Shown here: in pieces, positions 8,819-17,905 of the stretch
Layout of the letters: the number at the start of each line of letters is the position of its first letter
Position numbering within the stretch: the first letter of the stretch is position 1
Source: DASTFP01 sp963816855
Lineage (GTDB): Bacteria > Verrucomicrobiota > Verrucomicrobiia > Chthoniobacterales > Terrimicrobiaceae
Direction of reading: 5' to 3'
Assembly: GCA_963816855.1 (NCBI GenBank)
Contig: CAWFMA010000003.1
Span: 415,101-479,100 of the forward strand
Length of the DNA stretch: 64,000 bases
The notes under the pieces: generated by a model
What the model was told of the DNA's origin: nothing
Seen by the model: only the letters and a program-made list of their open reading frames with translations
Database searches by the model: none
Position numbers and translations under genes: made by a program

Positions 8819-9829
8819 TCAAACACTGATGACGACTTTTCCAAAATGCGCGCCGCTTTCCTGGTAGCGGTATGCCGCCGGGGCGTCGGAAAATGGAAAT
8901 ACGCGATCAACCGCCGGCTTGAGCTGGTGCCGGGCAATGGCACGGTTCATCGCTTCAAACATGTCGCGGCTGCCGACATAAATGCCGCGGATGAGCGCCA
9001 ATTTTCCCAGGATTTCTCCAAGCGGCACCTCGCTCACAAACCCGCTCACGCCGCCGATGACGCTTATCGTCCCGCCCAGCGAAAGTGCTCGCAGCGATTT
9101 CGGGAAAGTGCCGGTTCCGCCGACTTCAATGACGTGATCTGCACCCGATTTCCCCGTTAGGCGGAACACTTCCTTCTCCCAATCAGGAGTGGTGCGGTAG
9201 TTGATGGTCTCGTCCGCACCGAGCGATTTTGCGCGTGTCAGTTTTTCCTCACTGCTGGATGTGATAATCACACGTGCACCGTGCAATTTCGCGAACTGGA
9301 GCGCAAAAATCGAGACGCCGCCCGTGCCGAGCAGCAGCACCGTTTGATCGGCGGAAACCTTTCCCTTTGTCACGAGCGCGTGCCACGCGGTGAGCGCCGC
9401 GCACGGCAACGTCGCCGCTTCCTCGAAGCTTAGATGCGGTGGAATCGCGATTACACCCTCTGAGGAGAGAGTGACGTACTCAGCGAGCATTCCGTTGAGG
9501 GTGCCGCCGAGGGCGCTGTGAAAGGCCTCTCGTTGCACCGGTCCTGTCTGCCAGTTCTGGAAGAACGTGCCTGCGACGCGGTCTCCCTCTTTCCACCGGG
9601 TCACCCCTTCACCCACGGCGGCGATCTCGCCCGCGCCGTCCGAGAGCGGAATCAGCGGCAGCGACACCGGTGCGCCGTAACGGCCGGTGGCGACCATAAG
9701 GTCTCGGTAATTCAGCGAAGTCGCCCGAATCCGCACCATGACCTGGCCGGGAGCGGGTTTCGGTTCGGCAATTTCATTTAGTTGCAGTGAGTCCGGGCCG
9801 TTCTGCCCGGTTAGTTGATAGGCTTTCAT
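8819..9829 (-). CDS. Medium-chain dehydrogenase/reductase, zinc-free quinone-oxidoreductase-like
   Basis: A 336-residue protein of normal MDR length. The N-terminal catalytic fold reads MKAYQLTGQNGPDSLQLNEI and SLNYRDLMVATGRYG. The Rossmann nucleotide site is VLLLGTGGVSIFALQFAKLH around residues 165-185, followed by GARVIITSSSEEK, where the serines after the second strand favour NADPH. The N-terminal zinc ligand is replaced by Tyr-Arg (NYRD instead of the ADH Cys), so it probably lacks catalytic zinc and reduces quinones or enones. The gene stands alone. A near-perfect palindrome lies about 70 bases upstream of its start. Confidence 0.88.
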   Translation of the reverse strand: MKAYQLTGQNGPDSLQLNEIAEPKPAPGQVMVRIRATSLNYRDLMVATGRYGAPVSLPLIPLSDGAGEIAAVGEGVTRWKEGDRVAGTFFQNWQTGPVQREAFHSALGGTLNGMLAEYVTLSSEGVIAIPPHLSFEEAATLPCAALTAWHALVTKGKVSADQTVLLLGTGGVSIFALQFAKLHGARVIITSSSEEKLTRAKSLGADETINYRTTPDWEKEVFRLTGKSGADHVIEVGGTGTFPKSLRALSLGGTISVIGGVSGFVSEVPLGEILGKLALIRGIYVGSRDMFEAMNRAIARHQLKPAVDRVFPFSDAPAAYRYQESGAHFGKVVISV

Positions 9830-9900
9830 AGTTTAAATTTTGCGCCGCCTCGGCCATGCGCTCACGCGGCGGCCATTGACGATAACGCGCGCGCCTCGCC

Positions 9901-9924
9901 GCCGCGAGTGCTAGCACTAGCGGC
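9901..9924. promoter_or_regulatory. 24-bp near-perfect palindrome, candidate operator
   Basis: gccgcgagtgct followed by agcactagcggc is a dyad with one mismatched pair and no loop; its core agtgctagcact is perfect. It lies upstream of the dehydrogenase start and could bind a dimeric repressor. No regulator gene is adjacent. Confidence 0.35.
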
Positions 9925-10027
9925 AGCTTTCTTGATGCTTTCGAGTCGCGGTGTATAAATTCGGTAGCCTGACAAACTCAACATAATCGCCTCTTTCATC
10001 GAACGAGCGCCGCCCACTGCCGCATCC

Positions 10028-10090
10028 GGGTGGCAAAAATGGTCGTTCCGCCGCTCGAAGGATACTTTTCAATGCAAGGGATTCGAGTCA
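10028..10090. repeat. Diverged dispersed repeat, copy B
   Basis: It partners the segment at 8222-8283. It ends just before the IS3-type terminal sequence, so it may be the flank of an old insertion. Confidence 0.4.
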
Positions 10091-10097
10091 GCAGATC

Positions 10098-10693
10098 TGA
10101 GTGGACCCACCGTTTCGAGTCAGGAGGAGAGTTAGTCTGAGACTTGGTTATTGATTATGTTGTTTGCCTTGGTTTGTCCAGCTGCGGCGTAAGGAGCCCG
10201 GGGGCGACTGGAGCCGGAGATGGAACGCTTTGGGTTGTGGCCGCGAAACGTTTTGGGCTTTGGTAGCCCAGCTTGCTGTGCGGCCGGTAATGGTTGTATT
10301 GGCAGCGGTAGTCCTCCATGACTACGCGGGCTTCGGTCAGCGTCCAGAGCTGCTCCCGGTTGAGGCACTCGTCGCGCAAGCGTCCATGGAAACTCTCGAC
10401 GAAGCCATTTTGCCACGGACTGCCGGGCTCGATATAGATCGTCTTGATCTGGTTGGCGGCCAGCCATCGCTGGACTTCCTTGGCGATAAACTCGGGACCA
10501 TTGTCACTCCGCAGGTAGGCGGGCGATCCGTGCTCGGCGATGGCCCGCCCGATCCATTCGAGCACATCGCTGCTCTTGAGAGCACGGTCGGCCCGCAGCA
10601 CATGACGCTCACGGGTGTATTCGTCCAGGATCGTCAGCATGCGCAGGGGCTCCGCCTCGCGTGGTGGCATCCGAGATGAAGTCCCAGCTCCGG
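10098..10693 (-). mobile_element. Truncated IS3-family insertion sequence
   Basis: The distal end is kept: tgagtggacccacc is typical of IS3-type termini of the TGGACC class. The transposase-proximal half is missing and the element stops exactly where the IS256-type inverted repeat begins. The other half is not found on the far side of the IS256 element, so a deletion accompanied or followed that insertion. Confidence 0.65.
10155..10692 (-). pseudogene. IS3-family transposase OrfB, C-terminal half
   Basis: The rve/DDE integrase core is clear: MLTILDEYTRERHVLRADRA, then YLRSDNGPEFIAKEV with the second Asp, and NGFVESFHGRLRDECLN with the catalytic Glu. The first Asp region (SWDFISDATTRG) is present in another frame, one indel away. 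The N-terminal 80-100 residues and OrfA are absent. It cannot encode an active transposase. Confidence 0.85.
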
Positions 10694-12173
10694 AAGTATC
10701 CGAAGTTTTGTGTTTAGGGCCGGTTTATTATTCTTCGTTTAGCTCCGATTTGCCAAGGCGCGGTAGCGCCCCGCAGTTCCCCCCGAGCCGCGGGGTTATG
10801 GGGGCGCGTAGCCCCCATTCCGAAGGCGTCAGCCTCATTTGTTAAATCTCTCTCCAAATTGAATGGCGAATTGGTTGGCCGCCATCCTCCAGGTCAGCGG
10901 GGGGTTTTTCCACGATTTGGTGATGTTGCGCAAGGCCAGAAAGATGAGCTTCGTGGCCGCCTCGTCGCTCGGGAAGTGCCCTCGGTTCTTGAGCACCTTG
11001 CGCAGTTGCATATGCAAACTTTCAATCGCGTTGGTGGTGTAGATGATTTTTCGCACCTCCGGCGGATAACTATAAAAGGGAATAATCTGCTCCCAATTTC
11101 GGCGCCAACTCTCGGCGATCATCGGATACTTTCTGCCCCAGGGGCCGGCGTCAAACTCGCTGAGTCGCTTGGCAGCGGTCTCGACGGTTTCGGCCCGGTA
11201 AATGGCCTTGAGTTCGCGCGCCACCGCCTGGCGCTCCTTCCAGCCGCAAAAAGACAGGCAATAACGGCTTAAATGCACGATGCAGGTCTGCACGCTGGCC
11301 AAAGGAAAAACCGTGGTGATGGCCTCCGGAAATCCCTTCAGCCCGTCGCCCACCGCGATCAGGATGTCCTCCACCCCGCGGTTGCGCAATTCGTTCATGA
11401 CTTTCAACCAGAACTTGGCTCCCTCGTTCTGCTCGATCCAAATGCCCAGCACATCTTTGGTCCCGTCGGCGGCGATGCCCAAGGCCAACTACACCGCTTT
11501 GTTTCTCACACTCCCTCATCGCGGATCTTCACCCGCAGCGCGTCGAAATAGACCACCGGATAGCTGCGCTCCAGCGGCCGATTCTGCCACTCGACCACCG
11601 CTTCCAGCACCGAATCGGTCACTGTGCTGATGAAGTCCGCGCTCACCTCCACCTTGTAGTGATCGAGCACAAAGCCCGCGATTTGACTCGCTTTGCTCGC
11701 CCTGACGGGCTGCCTACGGCAGTCTATCTCCGCTTCGCTCCGGTTCGCGCACCGTCATCCCTCGCGCATACATCGCGATGATCTTCTCATCGAAGCCTTC
11801 AAAGCGCTTCTGTCCTTTGGCGATCAATAAGGGCTCAAAGCTTCCGCTGCGATCCCGCGGAACCTCGATCTCCATCGCTCCGTCTTCTCCAACCACCGTC
11901 TTCTTGCTGGAGCCGTTGCGATGGTTGTCGATCTCTTCGGGCGCCTCGCCCTTGGCGTAGCCAAGATGATGGGTCAATTCCCCAGCAAGGGCTCTCTCCA
12001 TAACCCGTTTCTTCAACTGCGCGATCAGCCCGTTTTCTCCAAGCACCGCCTGCTGGCTGTTTCCGTGCTCCTCCAACAGCGCGTCGATCAAATCGTCGCA
12101 CTTTGTCTCGTTCTTCTCTTTGGCCATTTGCCTCTCTCTCAGGTTATCACCCGCACACAAACTTTCTGATACC
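10694..12173 (-). mobile_element. IS256-family insertion sequence, inactive
   Basis: Imperfect terminal inverted repeats are visible: agtatccgaagttttgtgt at the left and, reversed, ggtatcagaaagtttgtgt at the right, about 17 of 23 positions matching. Between them lies a decayed mutator-type transposase. No clear 8-9 bp target duplication is seen. Confidence 0.7.
10835..12127 (-). pseudogene. IS256-family (mutator-type) transposase, frameshifted
   Basis: The start MAKEKNETKCDDLIDALLEE leads into LTHHLGYAKGEAPEEIDN and the region before MYARGMTVRE. About 50 bases of inserted sequence rich in cgaagcgg follow. The conserved order then resumes (VEVSADFISTVTD, SYPVVYFDALRVKIRDEG), and after one more shift the DDE core continues with VGDGLKGFPEAI, CIVHLSRY and TTNAIESLHMQLRKVLKNRG. 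So at least two breaks interrupt about 400 codons. The family moves by a copy-out mechanism; this copy should be immobile. Confidence 0.85.
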
Positions 12174-12479
12174 CTCGGAGCATGTCGGACAGTGTTTCGT
12201 CTTGGTTTGCCGGCAGCGCATCCACACTGACCTTAAGAGACTTCATCACGCTACCGTGCGGATGATCGAGAAACTTGAGTTCTCCCCAGATTGTGCGCTC
12301 CGCGCATTCCACCTCCACCTCGACGCTCGCCCTTCCACATCCATTTCACTGCCTTCACTCTCCAAGGCACCTTCAGTCCCAACAAACCCTCATAAAGTTC
12401 GGTGTCCCGCATCCCGAAATCTTTCCAGACCCTCCTTCAAAATCCCACGCAATTACCAGAAGAACCCTAAAAAGAGCTC
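12174..12479. other. No supported gene
   Basis: This lies between the IS256 end and the DUF3300 stop. It is rich in C and T, with no motif in any frame. The DUF3300 transcript would end here; an 8-bp palindrome (agagctct) sits next to the stop, but no convincing terminator is visible. Confidence 0.4.
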
Positions 12480-14321
12480 TCAGTTGTCAGCTTTCTCTTT
12501 CTTCTCGTCGGACTTCTTTTCGCCGCCGCCCTTGTCTTTCTTCTTGTCGCCACCGCCTTTATTACCCTCGTCAGCGGACGCGTTGGAGGGCTGCGATGCT
12601 TTGTCTTTTTGGTTCGCGGAAGCCGGGGAGCGCTCGGAATGCTCGTCCTGATGCGCTACCGCGGGCGGTGGCTGCAACGGCTTCTCCTGCTTAGTCGAAG
12701 GCTGTCGGGAGTTATCGGATTGTTGCGAGGGGCTTTCAGCGTGGTCGACGTGCTTCTGCTGCTTTTCGGTCGTCGCACCCGACTGCATAACTGACGCTGC
12801 TGCCGTCGGCTGATTACTTGTCTCAGCGTTTGATTGATGACTGCTCTCTTCATGCTTACTTACGTTACGAGGAGCGCTTTCCTGAGAGCCACTCTTCAGT
12901 GGCTTGCCCTGCTGCTCCGGCACATTGGGAGCTGTGCTGGGTGCGGGCTCTTTGTGGGTCTTACCCGGCGCTTCGGACGTGAGGTTGGTCACTCCGGAGG
13001 TGTTGGGGGCCAGATCGGGTGACGGGGTTTGCGAGGGGCTTTCTGGGTGGTCGACGTGCTTCTGCTTTTCGGTCGTCGCACCCGGCTGCATTACTGACGG
13101 TTTTGGCTTGCCCTGCTGCCCTGGCACATTGGGAGCTATGCTGGGCGACGGCACTTTCTGATTTTTGTCTCGCGCTCCGGGCACGGCGTGGGTCACCGCG
13201 GAGGTGTTGGGGGCCACATCGGGCGACGGGGGAGATTCGTTTGAAGTTTTGGGAGGTCCTTTCGCATCCTGCAACTCCCGGCGATTTCTCTCGTTGCCCT
13301 GGCTTGTAAAATCGGGACGTGAGGGTTTGGGAATGTGGTCCGCGCGCGGAGCAGCCGCTCTAGTCATGGAGGGCATGGAGGGTCCCGTTTGATGGTTGGC
13401 GTCCAAGGCATTCAAGTCTGAAATACTGGCATTGGCAGGGTTACTGTGCTGGTGTTGTGCCTGACGAAGCTGACTGTTCGCATTCGGTTGCCACTGACGC
13501 GCGGTGTCGTTGTTGATGTTTATGACATGTACGATGTTGTTGTTTCGGCCATAGTCTCCACGATCCCAGTTCCGGTTATGGCTCCATCCTGGACGCCACC
13601 GCCCCACATAAATATTGCGCCGGTCCCAATCGAAATCGTAGTTGAGCCACGAGCCAACTGCGAATCCCGCTCCAAATGTCAGCAGGGGACCATAATCCTG
13701 CGAATAAGGCTGCACGTAGACCACCTCAGGATCGTATTGTGGCACATAAATGACGTCGGGTTGCGCCGGCACGATGCGGATATAGGTTTTTTCCTCAACG
13801 ACTTGCTGCTGCGGAGTGTCTCTAAGGTTGCCCGCCGCCTTTGCCTCCGCGCGAAGCCCCTGCATGGTATTCATGACATCTGCAGGTTGATTAAGGAACG
13901 CTTCGCCGAGAGCGCTCGTCCACTCGAGGTTTTGATCCATCCATTTCAAAACATCTGGATAGCGCGCGAGCGACTTAACACTGTCCTCCCAAGGTTGATT
14001 GGCTACCTGCGCGGGATCCCCATTTGAAGAGATGTAGCGCGCTGCAAGCACCACATCGGAGGGCACGGTCGAAGCGGGCAGGATCAACGCAATAAGCGCA
14101 TCGGGGTAAAGTGCAATAGGGGCGAGAAGTTGGTTCAGTGCTTCAGGCGCGAGTCTCTCCGCGGCGTTCTGGGCCGGCGACTGCTCTGCTGGGGGTACCT
14201 GGGCCTGAAGAACGCCCGTGAAAAACGGGCTGAGCAGTATCATGAGGCAAATTCTCCAGCTCCCCCGGCTGTCGGAAGTTAGACTCTGGAAGAGACTTAT
14301 GATTTTCATATTGTGAGCCAA
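12480..14321 (-). CDS. DUF3300 secreted protein with a long repetitive tail
   Basis: A 613-residue exported protein; a second Met at residue 5 (MKIISLFQSL) may be the true start. A signal segment ends near TGVLQAQ. Residues about 55-300 are the DUF3300 domain, with LLAPIALYPDALIALILPAS and QPDVIYVPQYDPEVVYVQPY. The remaining half is low complexity: Pro, Ser, Gln and Asn rich, with imperfect repeats built on APNVPxQQGKP, VMQxGATTEKQ and HVDHxESPSQ, and it ends in a Lys/Gly-rich run. The family's function is unknown. The tail looks like an extended surface or cell-wall linker. Confidence 0.85.
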   Translation of the reverse strand: MAHNMKIISLFQSLTSDSRGSWRICLMILLSPFFTGVLQAQVPPAEQSPAQNAAERLAPEALNQLLAPIALYPDALIALILPASTVPSDVVLAARYISSNGDPAQVANQPWEDSVKSLARYPDVLKWMDQNLEWTSALGEAFLNQPADVMNTMQGLRAEAKAAGNLRDTPQQQVVEEKTYIRIVPAQPDVIYVPQYDPEVVYVQPYSQDYGPLLTFGAGFAVGSWLNYDFDWDRRNIYVGRWRPGWSHNRNWDRGDYGRNNNIVHVININNDTARQWQPNANSQLRQAQHQHSNPANASISDLNALDANHQTGPSMPSMTRAAAPRADHIPKPSRPDFTSQGNERNRRELQDAKGPPKTSNESPPSPDVAPNTSAVTHAVPGARDKNQKVPSPSIAPNVPGQQGKPKPSVMQPGATTEKQKHVDHPESPSQTPSPDLAPNTSGVTNLTSEAPGKTHKEPAPSTAPNVPEQQGKPLKSGSQESAPRNVSKHEESSHQSNAETSNQPTAAASVMQSGATTEKQQKHVDHAESPSQQSDNSRQPSTKQEKPLQPPPAVAHQDEHSERSPASANQKDKASQPSNASADEGNKGGGDKKKDKGGGEKKSDEKKEKADN

Positions 14322-14468
14322 TGTTGAACGTATGGGCCCCGCAAATATTCACTTAAATATCGCATCTTTTTGATTCGATGCCTTTGTGAAGATTGGAAAA
14401 GGGCGGCGGCAAAGGGATTCGAGTCAAAAACATCGTTCGCGCGGCCAGCTCAGGAATTCCCCTTCTCG

Positions 14469-14603
14469 GAGAGCGTCAAGAAGTCGGGGGTCAAGCCGCG
14501 TGGCTGCGGGTATAATAGCAAGTGGTGCGCCCCCGATGCCCCTGAATCCCTCTACACCGTGTCATATGTGGCTGGTACCCACCCCCGACCTTTTGACGCT
14601 CTC
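14469..14603. repeat. Inverted-repeat element (MITE- or REP-like)
   Basis: gagagcgtcaagaagtcggg at 14469 recurs inverted at 14581-14603 with two differences over 23 bases, enclosing about 90 bases with no gene. A third, diverged copy lies at 21094-21115. Small elements of this form are often mobilised by IS200/IS605-type or RAYT enzymes, none of which is in the window. Confidence 0.45.
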
Positions 14604-14756
14604 GACCTCGCAGCACTCGTGCACTGGCGTGATCAGATCTTGCTCGCCGATGATGCAGAGGGTGAGTGCCTTCACGCCTGCAAGGCGGTCCATTACATCG
14701 AACCGCAGGACCGCCTGGGCCCGTCGATTATGGGTGGCGGCAAGGATTCTGGTCAA
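14562..14756 (-). pseudogene. Alpha/beta-hydrolase fragment
   Basis: RLAGVKALTLCIIGEQDLIT followed by PVHEC matches the segment of alpha/beta hydrolases that precedes the catalytic Asp (here the D of GEQD). Neither the nucleophile elbow nor the His region is found nearby. It ends inside the inverted repeat, which may have cut it. Confidence 0.5.
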
Positions 14757-15532
14757 AAATGCCGTGGACGCCTATATTCATGCCAGTGCAATCTGTAAAT
14801 GCTGCTCCAAGGGCTCGGGAGTTCGATTGGGGTTGAGGACATAGTTACCAAAGCGATTAATGTGCTCGGTTTGGTACGGACTGAGTGTGGCCAAAGCCTC
14901 CCTGTTCGCAGTGTCTTGCGGCTGTACGTTGCCAAGCAACGCAGGACTGTCGAGGGCGTGACATGACCCTTCAATGGACTTACTCGAACCCAACCAACCG
15001 AATCGCAGCGTAGCTGTTTCATCTGATACAGTGCACTAGTTTAGTTTTAGTGTCAAAAGCATCTGTAAAAACGCACACACAAGGGAAGCAATTTCGACTT
15101 CTTGGTGATCGCCGCGAAAGTGACCGAAGAATTTGCACTGAAACGAAATATTTGCTCTACCCCTTTTAAGAAATAGAGCGACGCCTGAATAGAACGCTAC
15201 TCTTGAACAGGATTGCACTTCTCCCCGGACTGCTTCTGTGTTTGGTGCAACAACCATGCTGGCCAACACAGCCCGAGCCACAGCAGCGGAAATGGACCGG
15301 GATGTCAAAACGGGGCCTCAGAAAACTATACGCCAGCAGTCCATCAGACCGGGGCGGTCGGACAGAGCGCGAAGGTCGTTTCTGAGTATCGTCAAGGGAA
15401 ACTCACGGGCGGTAAGCGAGTTCTCCTCAGTGAGGGCAGAGAGTTTGGCTACGACCACCCTATAGCCTCCGGCTCTGAAGCAAGAATTGAACCGAAAAGA
15501 GTATCGGCTGGCGCAACTCATCGCAGGATCGA
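14757..15532. other. No supported gene
   Basis: About 780 bases with short open frames on both strands and no recognisable motif. Probably eroded coding DNA. Confidence 0.4.
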
Positions 15533-15700
15533 CTACTCGGTGCTTGTTCTGAGCGTTGCGAATATTGTCGCATGCGGACACTCCGAGCGCGGAGCGACGA
15601 AAGCCGCAATGGCGAACAATCCACGGCCCGAGACCCCAATGGCCGCGGGCGGCACGATGAGCAACATCGTGTGGCCCAAAAGCTCGTCATTTTCGCGCAT
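15533..15700 (-). CDS. Possible 55-residue hydrophobic protein downstream of PPK2
   Basis: ATG to TAG encodes MRENDELLGHTMLLIVPPAA, then a second hydrophobic stretch and a polar tail. It starts six bases after the PPK2 stop codon on the same strand, so it would be co-translated. One membrane span is likely. No family is recognised, and small size makes chance possible. Confidence 0.35.
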   Translation of the reverse strand: MRENDELLGHTMLLIVPPAAIGVSGRGLFAIAAFVAPRSECPHATIFATLRTSTE

Positions 15701-15706
15701 CACTGC

Positions 15707-16520
15707 TCAATACTTTTCCGGCACCAGTCGACGGTTGGCGATTGAAGCGATGTCGTCATAGGCCTCTTTTTTGGATCGCTTGGGCAGCTCCACCTTTTCC
15801 CGTGGCACTTCCTCGTAGGGAATCAGGCTGAGGAAATGCGCAATGAGGTTCAGACGCGCGCGGCGCTTATCGTCGGAGCGCACAATATGCCACGGTGCGT
15901 GTTCTGTATCCGTGGATTCCAGCATCTGATCCCGGGCCCGGGAATACGCATACCATTTACTGCGTGAGGGCAGGTCCATCGCGCTAAGCTTCCACTGCCG
16001 CAGCGGGTCCTGGATGCGCGCTTCAAAGCGACGCTTCTGCTCCTCGTCGCCAACCTCCAGCCAGAATTTGATGATCTGGACGCCGCTATCAACGATGTAT
16101 TTCTCGATACTCGGGCAGACCCGAAGAAAGCGCTCATGCTCCTCTTTCGAGCAAAAGCCCATTACGTATTCGACGCCAGCGCGGTTATACCAACTGCGAT
16201 CGAAGATCACGATCTCACCCGCCGCCGGGAAGTGCTGCATGTAGCGCTGCAAATAGTTCTGCGTCTTCTCGCGGTCCGATGGTGCCGGCAGAGCGACGAC
16301 GCGGAAGACGCGCGGACTCACGCGCTCGGTAAGGGCTTTGATCGCACCGCCCTTTCCTGCAGCATCGCGGCCCTCAAAGATGACAATGATGCGCAGCCCT
16401 TTGTGCCTCACCCATTCCTGCAGCTTGCAAAGCTTCGATCTGCAGTTTGAGCAATTCCTCTTCGTATTCCTTGCGTTTGAGTTTTGCCTTCTCATTGATC
16501 GTTTGGGCGACGTTGTCCAT
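15707..16520 (-). CDS. ppk2: PPK2-family polyphosphate kinase, with a frame break near the start
   Basis: The body reads RIIVIFEGRDAAGKGGAIKA (Walker A), GEIVIFDRSWYNRAGVEYVM (Walker B/lid) and the EHAPWHIVRSDDKRRARLN tail, the normal single-domain PPK2 of about 270 residues. Such enzymes make NTPs from polyphosphate or the reverse. The natural start is the ATG giving MDNVAQTINEKAKLKRKEYE; this helix continues EEELLKLQIE and then must shift one base near 16430 to join LCKLQEWVRHKGL. The alternative long frame from 16528 gives an Arg/Asn/Ser-rich nonsense N-terminus. A single-base insertion or an assembly error explains it. Confidence 0.85.
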
Positions 16521-17015
16521 GAGGTCATTATACGCTAAGCATGTGATCGATTTTAGTTAAATCGTAGACTATTTGCGGCCTTTTTCGGCGATAAAGGGCT
16601 GATATAAGAACTCGATATGGGGTCCATTGACGAAACGTGGCTTTCGGTGGGATAACGCGTTCTCGACGGGTCGGACCATCAGGACCTGAAACAATCGAAC
16701 AAATGCCGAATTCAACCTGTGGTGCCTTCTTGCAAGCGATGCTTACTCCAACGCGAGCGGACAGAAAGAAAAGGATGTTCTCGTCAAGCTTCGCAGTCTG
16801 CGGATCGACCCAAAATCCTCCTCCGGAGGAATGGATCTCCCTTTCTAAGGAGAAAAAAACTACTCGCGACAAAAGTCAGCACTACAGGGGATTGCCACAA
16901 GGATACATGGATCAATACGCTCGTTCCATAAGAAAGACCAAGGTTTCCGAAATTCCCCCGGAGACGACACGAGTTGCTCTACGCAATTAATAAGAAATCT
17001 TCCTCGGAGAAAGTG
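16521..17015. other. No supported gene
   Basis: A divergent region between the PPK2 gene and the membrane protein gene. It should contain both promoters, but no convincing -35/-10 pair was singled out. Open frames here lack motifs. Confidence 0.4.
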
Positions 17016-17699
17016 ATGAAGCAGAAAGTAAACTTGATTCGTGCGCGCTTGAAGACGCCGCGGGCCGCCGCCTTGGCCGGTATCCTCTTTTCAGTTTTCC
17101 TGATTGCGTGCCTTTTGCTGTTACGGCTTTCGGTCCGAGCCGATCCGCTGGAGACAGGGGCTTGGCTGAAGACTAGTTCGAAAACGGTCGCTCTGGCGCT
17201 GAACCTGGTGCCGTTCGCCGGCATTGCCTTTTTATGGTTCATCGGTGTGCTGCGCGACCGTCTCGGAGAGCTTGAAGACCGCTTCTTTGCCACCGTTTTT
17301 CTCGGCAGCGGACTTCTATTCCTCGCCATGCTATTCGCCTCGGCCGCAGTCGGGGGTGGAATCATCACAGCCTACGTTGCAAGACCCGCTGGGTTGCTCG
17401 AGTCGGCGACGTTCGCCTTCGCCCGCGCCGTCACCTACGAGATCATGAACCTCTATGCGGTCAAGATGGCGGCGGTGTTCATGATCTCTACGTCCACTCT
17501 CGCGATCCGTACCGGTTTCTTCCCACGCTGGATCGCGCTGCTCGGCTATGCCTTCGCGCTATTTCTCCTGCTGAGCGGGCGCTACATTGAGTGGATTCTA
17601 ATGTTATTCCCTCTCTGGGTGCTGTTGATCAGTCTTTACATCCTGATCGATAATCTCCGTCGGCCGTCTCAAGCCGGAGCGAGCCCCGGGGCCAACTAA
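17016..17699 (+). CDS. Polytopic membrane protein of unknown function
   Basis: The start chosen is ATG of MKQKVNLIRARLKTPRAAAL, 8 bases after a GGAGA ribosome-binding site; an in-frame ATG lies further upstream. The 227-residue protein has about six hydrophobic segments, including AALAGILFSVFLIACLLLL and WILMLFPLWVLLISLYILI. A polar loop RDRLGELEDRFFAT follows the second span. Similar proteins are widespread and uncharacterised. There is no operon partner on the plus strand. Confidence 0.75.
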   Translation: MKQKVNLIRARLKTPRAAALAGILFSVFLIACLLLLRLSVRADPLETGAWLKTSSKTVALALNLVPFAGIAFLWFIGVLRDRLGELEDRFFATVFLGSGLLFLAMLFASAAVGGGIITAYVARPAGLLESATFAFARAVTYEIMNLYAVKMAAVFMISTSTLAIRTGFFPRWIALLGYAFALFLLLSGRYIEWILMLFPLWVLLISLYILIDNLRRPSQAGASPGAN

Positions 17700-17905
17700 T
17701 GGCGGTGACCTTTTCGGTCCCGCAAGGATCCAAGACGATTAGGAATACCACGGCGCGGATATAGCAGGTTGAGCCAGCTATAAGGCTCCAGCGAGAATAT
17801 TTATTGGCGCTTCTCCAAAACGAGGAGTTGACGAATGCGAGCTTGGCTGTGTTCCCTACCGCGACGCCGGTGTGGTGGTGTTCGGTTTCGGGTGCGTGGT
17901 TGAAG

